Below, in pieces: positions 51,117 to 59,914 of a stretch of DNA of 64,000 nucleotides. A model generated the notes under the pieces. It ran no database searches. It had not been told where the DNA came from and saw nothing but the letters and a program-made list of their open reading frames with translations. Origin of the DNA: Sphingomonas guangdongensis (lineage in GTDB: Bacteria; Pseudomonadota; Alphaproteobacteria; Sphingomonadales; Sphingomonadaceae); assembly GCF_900199185.1 (NCBI RefSeq), contig NZ_OBMI01000001.1:1302001-1366000 (forward strand). Reading direction: 5' to 3'. The position numbers and the translations under genes are program-made. Each line of letters begins with the position of its first letter. Position 1 is the stretch's first letter.

Positions 51117-51485
51117 TCAGCGGCAGTAGTTCGGGCGGTCGGAGCGGTCGATCGCCCGGCCGGCCAGCGCACCGGCAGCCGCACCCAGGATCGCGCCGAG
51201 CGTCCGGTCGCCGCGGCCGGCGATCTGGTTGCCGAGCAGGCCGCCCGCGACACCGCCGATGATCGTGCCGCCGTCGCCGTCGTTGCACTTCTGGCGCGCG
51301 CGGTAGTTGTTGTAGTAGCGACGGTCGCCACCGCGATACACGCGGCGATCGTTGTAGCCGTAGCGGTCACCGCGATCATAGGAGTAGCCGCGGTCGTAGC
51401 GCTGCGCCATCGCGGGGGTCGCAGGAACCAGGCTGACGGCACCCATCGCGAACGCGGCACCGGCAAGGGTCAGCTTCTTGAACAT
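51117..51485 (-). CDS. Glycine-zipper 2TM domain protein
   Basis: 122 residues: signal peptide (FKKLTLAGAAFAMGAVSLVPATPAMA), a Tyr/Arg/Asp/Gly-rich segment (RYDRGYSYDRGDRYGYNDRR), then a glycine zipper (GGTIIGGVAGGLLGNQIAGRG and LGAILGAAAGALAGRAID), as in the rickettsial 17-kDa antigen family. These are envelope proteins that insert or pack in membranes; here there is no lipobox. The start is the ATG of MFKKLTL with GGAG upstream; an upstream in-frame ATG has no signal-like sequence. Function is unknown. Two hairpins follow the gene. Confidence 0.8.
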   Translation of the reverse strand: MFKKLTLAGAAFAMGAVSLVPATPAMAQRYDRGYSYDRGDRYGYNDRRVYRGGDRRYYNNYRARQKCNDGDGGTIIGGVAGGLLGNQIAGRGDRTLGAILGAAAGALAGRAIDRSDRPNYCR

Positions 51486-51648
51486 GGGGTACACTCCTCG
51501 CTTCAAACTTCTCAGGCGGCTGCGAATCAACCGCTTCGACAAGGATGTGATTCGCACATCGGCGCTTCCCGCAGCCTGAATGTGGCTGTCAGCCGGCGTT
51601 CAGCGAATTGGGGTGGCGCCGGACAGGCCCGCGACTAAGAGCGGCGGC

Positions 51649-52626
51649 GTGCGCCTGCTGCTCGTCGTCCTTCTCGTCCTCGTGCTCCTGCCGACCTGGA
51701 CCGACGAGGAGCACATGCCGCGCTACGCGGGAACGCCGGAGGTCCGGGTGCGGCGGCTCGCGCTGGACGAGCGCGATCCCGCGCGGACCCGGCTCGGCGC
51801 GCTCGACTTCCTTGGAAGCCTACAGTTCCGCAGCGGCGACAGGGCGTTCGGCGGCTTCTCCGCGCTGGCGGTGAGCGGCCGTCGCTTCACGCTGCTGAGC
51901 GACGGCGGCCTGTTGTTCGGCTTCAGCATGGGACCCGACCTCAACCCCCGCAATCCTTGGTTCGGCGTGCTGCCCCGCGGGCCGGGCCGCGGCTGGTCAA
52001 AGCGCGAGCGCGACAGCGAGTCACTGGCGCTCGGTCCAGATGGCCGCCACGCCTGGGTGGGGTTCGAGCGGGACAATGCGGTGTGGCGCTACAGCGGCGA
52101 CTTCCGCCGCGCCGAGGCGTCGCGCCGGCCGCTGCAGATGCGGCGCTGGGATGCGAACGGCGGGGCGGAGGCGCTGGTGCGGCTGCGCGACGGCAGCTTC
52201 CTGGTGTTCGCCGAGAGTGTTCGCGGGGACGGCGGATCGCCCGCACTCCGCTTCGATAGCGACCCGACCGAACCGGACGCGCGGGTGGCGGCGTTCACGC
52301 TGGTGCCGCCCGCCGGCTACGAGGCGACCGACGCCGCCGAACTGCCCGACGGCCGGGTGGTGGTGCTCACCCGCCGGCTGCAGCGCTTTCCGCCGCTCTT
52401 CACTGCCAAGCTGATGGTGGTCGAGCGCGCCGCGATCCGGGCGGGGGCGCGGGTCGAGGGCCGGGAGATCGCAACGTTCGCGCCGCCCGTACTCCACGAC
52501 AATCTGGAGGGGCTCGCCATCACTCGCGAGGGGGGCAACACCATCGTCTGGATCGCCAGCGACGACAACACCAGCCGGTGGCAGCGCACCCTGCTGCTCA
52601 AGTTTCGCCTGCGTGCCGGCGCCTGA
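51649..52626 (+). CDS. Esterase-like phytase family protein (PF13449-type)
   Basis: 325 residues: a short hydrophobic N-terminal signal (VRLLLVVLLVLVLLPTW), then a beta-propeller-like fold with FGGFSALAVSGRRFTLLSDGG, SESLALGPDGRHAWVGFER, LHDNLEGLAITREGGNTIVWIASDDN, characteristic of the 'esterase-like activity of phytase' family (PF13449). It is probably periplasmic. The activity is not well defined in the family. The start is a GTG, since the upstream in-frame ATG would precede the signal by 23 polar residues. The 3' end faces rpmB across a strong hairpin. Confidence 0.78.
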   Translation: MRLLLVVLLVLVLLPTWTDEEHMPRYAGTPEVRVRRLALDERDPARTRLGALDFLGSLQFRSGDRAFGGFSALAVSGRRFTLLSDGGLLFGFSMGPDLNPRNPWFGVLPRGPGRGWSKRERDSESLALGPDGRHAWVGFERDNAVWRYSGDFRRAEASRRPLQMRRWDANGGAEALVRLRDGSFLVFAESVRGDGGSPALRFDSDPTEPDARVAAFTLVPPAGYEATDAAELPDGRVVVLTRRLQRFPPLFTAKLMVVERAAIRAGARVEGREIATFAPPVLHDNLEGLAITREGGNTIVWIASDDNTSRWQRTLLLKFRLRAGA

Positions 52627-52633
52627 ACGAAGC

Positions 52634-52663
52634 GCCGCGCGGGAACCGGTGTTCCCGCGCGGC
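52634..52663. terminator. Perfect 13-bp hairpin between convergent genes
   Basis: GCCGCGCGGGAAC pairs exactly with GTTCCCGCGCGGC around CGGT, between the phytase-like gene (stop 52626) and rpmB (stop 52700). It is a likely bidirectional terminator, though neither strand has a good T-run. Confidence 0.6.
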
Positions 52664-52699
52664 ACGTCACGGTAGCAATCGAGGCGGGAGCGAGCGGGC

Positions 52700-52996
52700 T
52701 CAGGCCGCCTGCGTGCTCGCGAGCTTCTTGGCGACGTCGCGCTTCAGGCGACGCGCGCGCAGCGACAGGTCGTCGTTGCTGGTCTTCAGCAGCCAGTTGT
52801 CCAGCCCGCCGACATGCTCCACCGAGCGCAGGCCGTGCGTCGACACGCGCAGCCGCACGCTGGTGCCGAGCGCGTCGGAGAGGAGCGTCACGTTCTGCAG
52901 GTTGGGCAGGAACGTGCGCTTGGTCTTGTTGTTGGCGTGCGACACGTTGTGGCCCACCTGCCGGCCCTTGCCGGTCAGCTCGCAAATGCGCGACAT
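52700..52996 (-). CDS. rpmB: 50S ribosomal protein L28
   Basis: 98-residue ribosomal protein; starts [33 protein letters not shown], the L28 signature, and extends with the longer alphaproteobacterial C-terminus ([19 protein letters not shown]). No zinc cysteine pair is present apart from one Cys at position 5. Ends at a strong hairpin shared with the convergent gene. Confidence 0.97.
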   Translation of the reverse strand: MSRICELTGKGRQVGHNVSHANNKTKRTFLPNLQNVTLLSDALGTSVRLRVSTHGLRSVEHVGGLDNWLLKTSNDDLSLRARRLKRDVAKKLASTQAA

Positions 52997-53160
52997 TGCT
53001 CTAAATCCTGTCTCTCGGGTCTATCCGGAAAGGTCGCGCCCCTAGCGGAGGCAGGCGACGACGTCAACCGATTCACGTGGCGGCGGATGCAACCTCCGGC
53101 ACCAGCCGGCGTTGGTTTCACAAGCGAACCGAACTCCCCTCCATCTCGAAAGGATCGTCG

Positions 53161-53388
53161 ATGCGTGCTCTTCTCGTGCTGCTCGGCCTCGCCGCGCTCG
53201 TGCTGATCGTCCTGCTCTCGCTCGGCATGATCTCCATCGACGGCGGACGCTTGCCCGAGGTCAGCGTGAAGGGCGGCGCCGCACCCAAGGTCGATGTCGG
53301 CACGATCGATGTCGGCACGGTCAACAAGACGGTCCAGGTTCCGGTCGTCGACGTGCAGAAGGCGGACAACGCCGCCGCGCCTAAGTGA
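53161..53388 (+). CDS. Single-helix membrane protein, hypothetical
   Basis: 75 residues. One N-terminal transmembrane helix (LLVLLGLAALVLIVLLSLGMI) followed by a Val/Asp-rich extracytoplasmic tail with a short repeat (VDVGTIDVGTVNKTVQVPVVDV). Preceded by GAAAGGA at good spacing. It ends in a 4-nt GTGA overlap with a Pmp3-type gene, so the two are coupled. Function unknown. Confidence 0.65.
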   Translation: MRALLVLLGLAALVLIVLLSLGMISIDGGRLPEVSVKGGAAPKVDVGTIDVGTVNKTVQVPVVDVQKADNAAAPK

Positions 53389-53576
53389 GCGCGACCGGAG
53401 GCCAGGTCGCAGCCGCGATGCTGGTGCCGCCGCTCGGCGTTTATCTGCGCCGCGGCGGCGGCCGACCGTTCTGGACCGCGGCCGCGCTGACGCTGCTCGC
53501 TTGGGTGCCCGGCGTCGTCTTCGCGCTGTGGACCGTGCTACGTCGGGAGGGTGACGCATCGCCGGCTCGCGGCTAA
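53385..53576 (+). CDS. YqaE/Pmp3 family membrane protein
   Basis: 63 residues with two hydrophobic helices. AAAMLVPPLGVYLRRG and the second helix (WTAAALTLLAWVPGVVFALWTVL) match the small stress-linked Pmp3/YqaE family, whose core is PPLGV and PG-x-x-x-A. The GTG start overlaps the previous stop. Family members influence membrane potential in yeast; the bacterial role is unclear. The stop is 10 bp before the tadA start. Confidence 0.8.
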   Translation: MSATGGQVAAAMLVPPLGVYLRRGGGRPFWTAAALTLLAWVPGVVFALWTVLRREGDASPARG

Positions 53577-53586
53577 GCCGCGGCCG

Positions 53587-54036
53587 ATGTTCCGCTTCCC
53601 CGCCCCGATGCGTGCCGCACTCGTCGCGGCTGAAGCGGCTGCCGCGCAGGGCGAAGTCCCGGTAGGCGCGGTGGTGACGCTGGGCGACCGGATCGTGGGG
53701 ACCGGCGGCAATGCGCCGCGTGCGCGCCACGATCCGACCGCGCACGCCGAGATCGTCGCGATCCGGGAAGCCGCCGCGGTGCTGGGGCGGGATCGGCTTG
53801 AGGGATGCGACCTGTGGGTGACGCTGGAGCCCTGCGCGATGTGCGCCGGCGCGATCAGTCACGCGCGGCTCGCCCGGCTCTACTATGGTGCCGCCGACCC
53901 GAAGGGTGGAGCGGTCGAGCATGGCCCGCGCTTCTTCACCCAGCCGACCTGCCACCACCGGCCGGAGGTGTACGGCGGGATCGGTGAGGCGGAAGCGGCG
54001 GCGCTGCTGCGCGGGTTCTTTGCAGGGCGGCGGTAA
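53587..54036 (+). CDS. tadA: tRNA-specific adenosine deaminase
   Basis: Deaminates A34 to inosine in tRNA-Arg(ACG); 149 residues. Zinc and catalytic residues HAE (TAHAEIVAI) and PCAMC (LEPCAMCAGAI), plus the TadA-specific ending with YGAADPKGGAVEHG and EVYGGI. Start MFRFPAPMRAAL, 10 bp after the Pmp3-type gene, so likely co-transcribed with the two small membrane genes. It is convergent with the OmpA-type lipoprotein gene. Confidence 0.95.
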   Translation: MFRFPAPMRAALVAAEAAAAQGEVPVGAVVTLGDRIVGTGGNAPRARHDPTAHAEIVAIREAAAVLGRDRLEGCDLWVTLEPCAMCAGAISHARLARLYYGAADPKGGAVEHGPRFFTQPTCHHRPEVYGGIGEAEAAALLRGFFAGRR

Positions 54037-54063
54037 CGACCCTGCATCGCCGGGCCATTAAGC

Positions 54064-54732
54064 TCACCCCTCGCGCGTCACCGGAACGATCTTTATCTCG
54101 ACGCGGCGATTGGCCGCACGGCCGTCCTCCGTGTCGTTCGACGCGACCGGCTGGGTCTCGCCGAAGCCGCGAGTGCCGAGGCGGGCGGACTGCACGCCGT
54201 GGCTCGACAGGTAATCGGCGACCGCGGTCGCCCGACGCTCGGACAGGCCCTGGTTGTAGGCGTCCGACCCGCTCGAATCGGTGTGACCGTAGACGTCGAC
54301 ATAGGTCTGCTCGTACTGCGACAGCACCCGCGCGACCTCGTCCAGCGTCGGGCGGAATTGCGGCTGGATCGATGCCTGATCGAGCGCGAAGGTAATGCCG
54401 GACGGCATGTTGAGGACCAGCTCGTCGCCCTGGCGGATCACCTGTACGTCCGTGCCCGCGGTCCGGGCCCGCAGCTCGCGCTCCTGCTGGTCCATATAGG
54501 CGCCGATGCCCGCGCCGGCGATCGCGCCGATACCGGCGCCCAGAATCTTCTCCGTCCGGTCGCGTCGCCCGCCTACCAGGTCGCCCAGCAGATAGCCGCC
54601 GACCGCGCCGCCCAGGCCGCCGATTGCCGCCTTCGAAATCGTCCGCTCGCCCGTTTCCGGATCGGTGACGCACGCAGATGTCAGCGTCATCGACGCCAGC
54701 CCGGCGGCGAGCAGCAGTTTCGATCGAATCAT
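54064..54732 (-). CDS. OmpA-family lipoprotein with glycine zipper
   Basis: 222 residues. Signal peptide with lipobox (LTSAC, Cys about 21); a glycine-zipper segment (about 36-80, GGLGGAVGGYLLGDLVGG and LGAGIGAIAGAGIGAYM); and an OmpA C-terminal peptidoglycan-binding domain (about 105-218) with TYVDVYGHTDSSGSDAYNQGLSERRA and ANRRVEI. It resembles YiaD/Pal-like proteins that link outer membrane to cell wall. The start is ATG MIRSKLLL with GGGAG upstream. Convergent with tadA. Confidence 0.92.
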   Translation of the reverse strand: MIRSKLLLAAGLASMTLTSACVTDPETGERTISKAAIGGLGGAVGGYLLGDLVGGRRDRTEKILGAGIGAIAGAGIGAYMDQQERELRARTAGTDVQVIRQGDELVLNMPSGITFALDQASIQPQFRPTLDEVARVLSQYEQTYVDVYGHTDSSGSDAYNQGLSERRATAVADYLSSHGVQSARLGTRGFGETQPVASNDTEDGRAANRRVEIKIVPVTREG

Positions 54733-54859
54733 CGGTAACTCCCTTTCGTTTGGACCTAAACCCACCCGTCCGCGCCCTTGTTCCGCCAGCGAACTGAACG
54801 CCTGATGACGCGGGCAGTTGTGGAAGCGGTGGCACAGCGGATATGGGCAGGGGACCACC

Positions 54860-56164
54860 ATGCCCCCGCTCCCCCCTTTTCCGTGGATCGATGTCCTCAT
54901 CATCCTGATGCTGGTCGCGCTGAACGGCGTCTTTGCGATGAGCGAGCTCGCGGTCGTTTCCTCGCGCAAGGCGCGGCTGGAGGCGATGGTGAAGGCGGGG
55001 CACCGCGGCGCATCCGCCGCGCTGCGGTTGGGCGAGGATCCGGGCAAGTTCCTGTCAACCGTGCAGATCGGGATTACGCTGATCGGCATCATCAACGGCG
55101 CCTATTCGGGCGCGAGCCTCGGCACACCGACCGCCGCGCGGCTGGAGGCGTTTGGCTTGTCGCCGGCAGTGGCGGAAAACGTCGGGTTCGCGATCGTCAT
55201 CGGGCTCACCACCTACGCCTCGCTGATCGTCGGCGAGCTGGTGCCCAAGCAATTCGCATTGCGGGTGCCGGAGACGATCGCGTCGATTGTCGCGGTGCCG
55301 ATGATCTGGCTTGCGCGGATCACCGCGCCGCTGGTGTGGCTGCTCGACTCGTCGAGCGCCCTGATCTTCCGCCTGCTTCGGCTCAGCCGCGACTCGGAGA
55401 ACCAGGTCACGGCGGAAGAGCTGCATCTGATCGTCGCGGAGGCGCGCAACTCAGGGGTGATCGAGGAGCATGAGCGCTCGATCATCTCGGGCGTGGTGCG
55501 CCTGGCCGACCGACCAGTGCGCGAGGTCATGACGCCGCGCACCGACATCGAGTGGCTGGACGTAGACCTGAGCGAGGCCGACCTGCGCGCCAAGCTGCTC
55601 GAAACGCCGCACACCCGGCTGCCGGTGGCGGAGGGCTCGGTCGACGCGGTAGTCGGCGTAGTCCAGGCGCGCGACATCGTGGAGGCGCTGGTGCGCGGGC
55701 AGGCCCTGTCGCTCCGCCAGCTGATGCGGCCGGCGCCGGTGCTCCCCGACCAGCTCGATGCGATGGACGCGCTGGGTGTGCTCCGCCGCGCGGAAGTACC
55801 GATGGGCCTGGTTCATGACGAGTACGGCCATTTCGAGGGAGTCGTGACACCGGCCAATCTGCTCGCCGCGATCGCGGGCGATTTCGTGTCGGACGTCGAC
55901 GACTTCGACAACCCGCCGATTACCGTGCGCGACGACGGATCGCTGCTGGTCGCCGGCAGCATGGCCGCGGATGCGCTGGCCGAGCGGCTCGACCTGGAGC
56001 TGCCGGAGGACCGCGACTATGCGACCGTCGCGGGCCTGGCGCTCGCGGTGCTCAAGCACCTGCCGGACGAGGGCGAGTCCTTCGAGGAGCAGGGCTGGCG
56101 CTTCGAGATCGTCGACCTGGACGGGCGGAAGATCGACAAGCTGCTCGTCAGCCGCGTGGGATAA
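54860..56164 (+). CDS. CNNM/CorC (hemolysin-like) transport protein
   Basis: 434 residues: DUF21/CNNM membrane domain (about 10-190; three to four helices with MSELAVVSSRKARLEAM and GELVPKQFALRVPE), two CBS domains (about 210-335; VMTPRTDIEWLDVD, VHDEYGHFEGVVTPANLLAAIAG), and a C-terminal CorC/HlyC domain (about 350-430). The family takes part in Mg2+/Co2+ efflux; 'hemolysin' is historical. Start MPPLPPFPW has CAGGGGA upstream; an in-frame ATG at 54818 gives an extra 14 residues. Terminates next to a repeat copy. Confidence 0.9.
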   Translation: MPPLPPFPWIDVLIILMLVALNGVFAMSELAVVSSRKARLEAMVKAGHRGASAALRLGEDPGKFLSTVQIGITLIGIINGAYSGASLGTPTAARLEAFGLSPAVAENVGFAIVIGLTTYASLIVGELVPKQFALRVPETIASIVAVPMIWLARITAPLVWLLDSSSALIFRLLRLSRDSENQVTAEELHLIVAEARNSGVIEEHERSIISGVVRLADRPVREVMTPRTDIEWLDVDLSEADLRAKLLETPHTRLPVAEGSVDAVVGVVQARDIVEALVRGQALSLRQLMRPAPVLPDQLDAMDALGVLRRAEVPMGLVHDEYGHFEGVVTPANLLAAIAGDFVSDVDDFDNPPITVRDDGSLLVAGSMAADALAERLDLELPEDRDYATVAGLALAVLKHLPDEGESFEEQGWRFEIVDLDGRKIDKLLVSRVG

Positions 56165-56171
56165 ATATCCT

Positions 56172-56233
56172 CCGTTCGTCGTAAGTGGCCGCTGAGCTTG
56201 TCCAAGACCCTCTGCCGCCACTCAGCACGAGCG
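56172..56233. repeat. Dispersed repeat copy D, degenerate
   Basis: CGTTCGTCGTAAGTGG at the left and, on the other strand, CGCTCGTGCTGAGTGG at the right form imperfect terminal inverted repeats around GCTGAGCTTGTCC. It matches the end structure of copies A-C but is shorter. It separates the convergent CorC-like and HhH genes. Confidence 0.5.
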
Positions 56234-56249
56234 CTTCAGAACCGGCCGC

Positions 56250-56963
56250 TCACAATTTGCCGAACGCCGCTTCGAAGCCGGCTCGGTCGCCACGGGCGAG
56301 ATAGGCTGCCTGCTCGATCCAGCGGTCGCGGGCCAGACGCCCACGGAAGTTGCCGAGTTGCGCATCGAGCGCGTCGGCCTGTTCCGGGGTGAGTGCGGCG
56401 AGGTCGGCGTAGCGGCTCACGCCGAGCTCCCCCAGCCGCACCGCCAGACGCGGCCCGACGCCCTTCATCACGGTGAGGTCGTCCTGATCGGCGTTCGGCG
56501 CGGCCGGCGGCGTCGCGAGATCGGCGGCGACGCTCGCCGGGGAGGCGTCGAAGGGAGCGGCAGCGACCACGGGTGTGTCGTCGCCGGCAAGCGGCGGCGG
56601 CGCCGGTGCGACCGGCGCGTTGTCGATAGGCTTCGCACGCTCGACAGACGGCGGCGGGGCAGCGCTGGTCTCGCTGTTCGCCGGATGCTCCGGAGTGAGT
56701 GCGGGCTCAACAGCCGAGGCAGCTGGAGCGCCGACAACCGGCCGCGCGTCGGCGTCGGTGAGCGTGCCGGGGGCCACGCCCGTCTCCGCCTGGTTGCGCA
56801 GTTCCTGCTCGGCGGCCTTGCGCCGGCGCTTCATCCGCGCGCCCGCGATCATCAGCATGATCACGATCACCGCGCCGATCGCGATAAGGATCAGGGTCGT
56901 GGTCGTCACCCCCTCCATCGACGCGATCGCGCCGCCGGTCGGGGCGGGTGTGGCGTTGGTCAT
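56250..56963 (-). CDS. Membrane protein with C-terminal helix-hairpin-helix domain
   Basis: 237 residues. One transmembrane helix near the N-terminus (TTLILIAIGAVIVIMLMIAG), a basic cytoplasmic segment (RMKRRRKAAEQ), a ~100-residue Pro/Ala/Asp-rich linker, and a C-terminal HhH module (about 165-235): LTVMKGVGPRLAVRLGELGVSRYADLAALTP, like the DUF4332 / L21-type HhH pairs. This could hold DNA or a partner protein at the membrane. No homologue of known function is recognised. Divergently oriented from nothing close; purD lies behind it on the same strand. Confidence 0.75.
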   Translation of the reverse strand: MTNATPAPTGGAIASMEGVTTTTLILIAIGAVIVIMLMIAGARMKRRRKAAEQELRNQAETGVAPGTLTDADARPVVGAPAASAVEPALTPEHPANSETSAAPPPSVERAKPIDNAPVAPAPPPLAGDDTPVVAAAPFDASPASVAADLATPPAAPNADQDDLTVMKGVGPRLAVRLGELGVSRYADLAALTPEQADALDAQLGNFRGRLARDRWIEQAAYLARGDRAGFEAAFGKL

Positions 56964-57037
56964 GGGGACGCTGCTCCGGTTACGCGAGGTGGGGGAGGAT
57001 AGCGGGCGGGGTCCTGCGCCGCCACCGCCCCGGTCCG

Positions 57038-58306
57038 TTAGCGTGCGCTTTTCTCCCGCGCCACCTCGCGCCAGCCGATGTCGCGGCGGGCGAAGCCGGT
57101 CGGAAAGTCGATTGCGTCGATGGCGGCATAGGCGGTGCCCTGTGCTTCCGCGACGCTAACGCCGAGCGCGGTGACGGCGAGCACGCGCCCGCCGCTCGCC
57201 ACCAGCGCATCGCCGCGGGTAGCGGTACCCGCGTGAAAGATCAGAGCCCCGGTCGCCGCGGCCGCCTCGAGCCCGGCGATCGCGCCGCCGCTCGCCGGCG
57301 CGCCCGGATAGCCGTCAGCCGCCATCACAACGGTGAGCGCCGTGTCAATTCGCCAGTTCGCCGTGACCTGGTCGAGCGTGCCGCGATCGGTCGCGACCAG
57401 TATTTCCAGCAGGTCGCCGTCGAGCCGCGGCATCAGCACCTCACACTCCGGATCGCCGAAGCGCGCGTTGTACTCGATCAGCTTGGGACCCTCCGGCGTC
57501 AGCATCAGTCCGGCATAGAGCACGCCCTGGAACGGCGCGCCGATCCGCGCGAGCGCCCGCACCGTCGGCGCGACGATCTCGTCCAGCGCGCGCTGCTCCA
57601 GCGCGGGGGTGAGGACGCGCGCGGGGCTGTAGGCGCCCATGCCGCCGGTATTCGGGCCCGTGTCGCCGTCGCCGACGCGCTTGTGGTCCTGCGCGGTGCC
57701 GAAGGGCAGCAGGTGGGTGCCGTCGGTCAGCACGAACAGGCTCGCTTCCTCGCCCTCCAGAAACTCCTCGATCACTGCCTCTGCACCGCCCTCGCGGAAC
57801 AGCGACACGAGCGCGGCGTCGGCTTCGTCGGCGCTGGTTGCGATGGTGACGCCCTTGCCGGCAGCGAGCCCGTCGGCCTTGATCACGACCGGCAGCCCGA
57901 ACTCGCCCACCACGGCCCGGGCCCCGTCGAGCGCATGGACCCGCTCGTAGCGCGCCGTCGGGATGTTCTCGCGCGCGCACAGGTCCTTGGTGAAGCCCTT
58001 CGATCCCTCCAGCTGTGCCGCCGCCTTGCCGGGGCCGAACACGCCGATCCGGCAGGCGCGCAGATTGTCGGCGAGCCCCGCGACCAGCGGCGCCTCCGGC
58101 CCGATCACGACGAAGCCGATGTGCTCGCGTCGGCAGAAATCGATCACCGCGCGGTGGTCGCCGACGGCCAAGTCGACCAGCGTCGCGTGCGCCGCGATGC
58201 CCGGATTGCCGGGTGCGGCGAACAACCGGGTGAGCCCGGGCGATTGCGCCAGCTTCCAGGCGAGCGCATGTTCCCGTCCTCCCGACCCGAGTAGCAGGAC
58301 GTTCAT
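57038..58306 (-). CDS. purD: Phosphoribosylamine-glycine ligase
   Basis: GAR synthetase, second step of purine synthesis; 422 residues. N-terminal [26 protein letters not shown]-grasp core with [18 protein letters not shown], the [14 protein letters not shown] loop and [17 protein letters not shown] near the metal site. Start ATG at 58306-58304 has AAGGGA on the proper side. That ATG shares two bases with the xseA ATG on the other strand (CATG), so the two genes are divergent with overlapping start codons. Confidence 0.97.
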   Translation of the reverse strand: MNVLLLGSGGREHALAWKLAQSPGLTRLFAAPGNPGIAAHATLVDLAVGDHRAVIDFCRREHIGFVVIGPEAPLVAGLADNLRACRIGVFGPGKAAAQLEGSKGFTKDLCARENIPTARYERVHALDGARAVVGEFGLPVVIKADGLAAGKGVTIATSADEADAALVSLFREGGAEAVIEEFLEGEEASLFVLTDGTHLLPFGTAQDHKRVGDGDTGPNTGGMGAYSPARVLTPALEQRALDEIVAPTVRALARIGAPFQGVLYAGLMLTPEGPKLIEYNARFGDPECEVLMPRLDGDLLEILVATDRGTLDQVTANWRIDTALTVVMAADGYPGAPASGGAIAGLEAAAATGALIFHAGTATRGDALVASGGRVLAVTALGVSVAEAQGTAYAAIDAIDFPTGFARRDIGWREVAREKSAR

Positions 58307-59693
58307 GCCCGATCCCTTTTCCGACGACTTCCGACCGGCCCGGCTGGTAGCGGAGGCGGTGCCGGGCAGCAACGCGCCCGAGCTGTCGGTCAGCGAGCTG
58401 TCGGGTCAGCTGAAGCGCATGGTGGAGGGCGAGTTCGGTCATGTCCGGCTGCGCGGGGAGATTTCGGGCTGGAAGCGCGCGGCCTCGGGCCACGCCTATC
58501 TTTGCCTGAAGGACGACGCGGCGGTTATCGACGGCGTGATCTGGCGCGGCCAGGCGTCGCAGCTCGCCTTCGCGCCGGCCGACGGGGTGGAGGTGGTCGC
58601 CACCGGCAAGCTCACCACCTTCCCCGGCCGCTCCAAATACCAGATCGTCATCGAGCGCATGGAGCTGGCGGGCGAGGGCGCGCTGATGGCGCTGCTCGAG
58701 AAGCTCAAGGCGCGGCTCGCGGCCGAGGGGCTGTTCGATCCGGTGAGAAAGCAGTCGCTGCCGTTCCTGCCGCGGACGATCGGCGTGGTGACCTCACCGA
58801 CCGGCGCGGTGATCCGCGACATCCTCCACCGCCTGGCCGATCGCTGTCCGACCCACGTGCTGGTCTGGCCCGTGAAGGTGCAGGGAGAGGGCGCTGCGCA
58901 GGAGGTCGCGCGCGCCGTGCGCGGCTTCGACGCGATCGAGGCCGGCGGTCCGGTGCCGCGCCCCGACCTGGTGATCGTCGCGCGCGGCGGCGGCTCGATC
59001 GAGGATCTCTGGGCCTTCAACGAGGAGGCGGTGGTGCGCGCGGTTGCCGCCTGCTCTATCCCGATCATCTCCGCGGTCGGGCATGAAACCGACACGTCGC
59101 TGTGCGACCATGCCGCCGACCTGCGCGCGCCGACCCCCACCGCGGCGGCCGAGCTCGCGGTTCCGGTCCGGGCCGAGCTGCAGAGCGCGGTCGCCGCGCT
59201 GTCGCTCCGCACCGAGCGCTGCGCGCGCCGCTATGCCGAGCGCGCGCGCGAGCGGCTGGCGGCGCTGGTTCGCGTGCTGCCACGTCGCGACGCGATCCTG
59301 GGGCCGCAGCGCCAGCGGACCGATGAACTGGTACAGCGGCTCAACCTCGCGCTCGAGCGGCGGGTGGCGGTCGGCCGGCGGGCGCTGGATCGGGCGGGTG
59401 GCGCGCTGCGGCCCGCCATGCTCGACCAGCGGCTCGCCACCGCGCGCACCCGGCTCGACGGGCTCGCCCGGCTGCTGGAGGCGGCGCACCCTAACAAGCC
59501 GCTGGAGCGCGGCTATGCCCGGATCGAGGCGCGCGCGACCGGGCGCGTCGTGACGGGCGTGGCTGCGGCGCAGGCGGCGGGCGCCGTCACGCTCCACTTC
59601 CACGACGGCGCGGTTGACGCGCGCCTTGAGCGCAGCGGCGGCAAGGCGTATCGCGGCCGACCCGAGCAGCCAAGCCTGCTAGACACCCTCTGA
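58305..59693 (+). CDS. xseA: Exodeoxyribonuclease VII large subunit
   Basis: Single-strand nuclease subunit, 462 residues. N-terminal OB fold (about 25-125; [33 protein letters not shown]), catalytic domain with [48 protein letters not shown] and [29 protein letters not shown], then coiled coil to about 400. xseB, the small subunit, is not here. The start ATG at 58305 has AGGACG upstream and overlaps the purD start; a later GTG (58357) is a less supported alternative. Followed by a DUF2093 gene 20 bp on. Confidence 0.96.
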   Translation: MPDPFSDDFRPARLVAEAVPGSNAPELSVSELSGQLKRMVEGEFGHVRLRGEISGWKRAASGHAYLCLKDDAAVIDGVIWRGQASQLAFAPADGVEVVATGKLTTFPGRSKYQIVIERMELAGEGALMALLEKLKARLAAEGLFDPVRKQSLPFLPRTIGVVTSPTGAVIRDILHRLADRCPTHVLVWPVKVQGEGAAQEVARAVRGFDAIEAGGPVPRPDLVIVARGGGSIEDLWAFNEEAVVRAVAACSIPIISAVGHETDTSLCDHAADLRAPTPTAAAELAVPVRAELQSAVAALSLRTERCARRYAERARERLAALVRVLPRRDAILGPQRQRTDELVQRLNLALERRVAVGRRALDRAGGALRPAMLDQRLATARTRLDGLARLLEAAHPNKPLERGYARIEARATGRVVTGVAAAQAAGAVTLHFHDGAVDARLERSGGKAYRGRPEQPSLLDTL

Positions 59694-59713
59694 CAGCCGA
59701 CGGAACCAGGCCC

Positions 59714-59914
59714 ATGCTCGTCAACAACACCGACCGGCCCGCCCGGCTGCACTACATGGCCAACGGCTTTCGCGTACTGACCCCCGGCGATCACGTCGTC
59801 TGCGGCGTGACGGGCGTGCGCATCCCGCTCGACCAGCTGCGCTACTGGGACGTGCTCCGACAGCAGCCCTTCGCAACCGCGCAGGCGGCGAGCGAGGCGA
59901 TGGCGCCGCGATGA
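59714..59914 (+). CDS. DUF2093 domain protein
   Basis: 66 residues: RPARLHYMANGFRVLTPGDHVVCGVTGVRIPLDQLRYWDVLRQQ matches DUF2093, a small alphaproteobacterial domain that often follows xseA. A single Cys (VVCGV) is present. Function unknown. It overlaps the M23 lipoprotein gene by 4 nt (ATGA) and lies 20 bp after xseA, so one operon is likely. Confidence 0.85.
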   Translation: MLVNNTDRPARLHYMANGFRVLTPGDHVVCGVTGVRIPLDQLRYWDVLRQQPFATAQAASEAMAPR

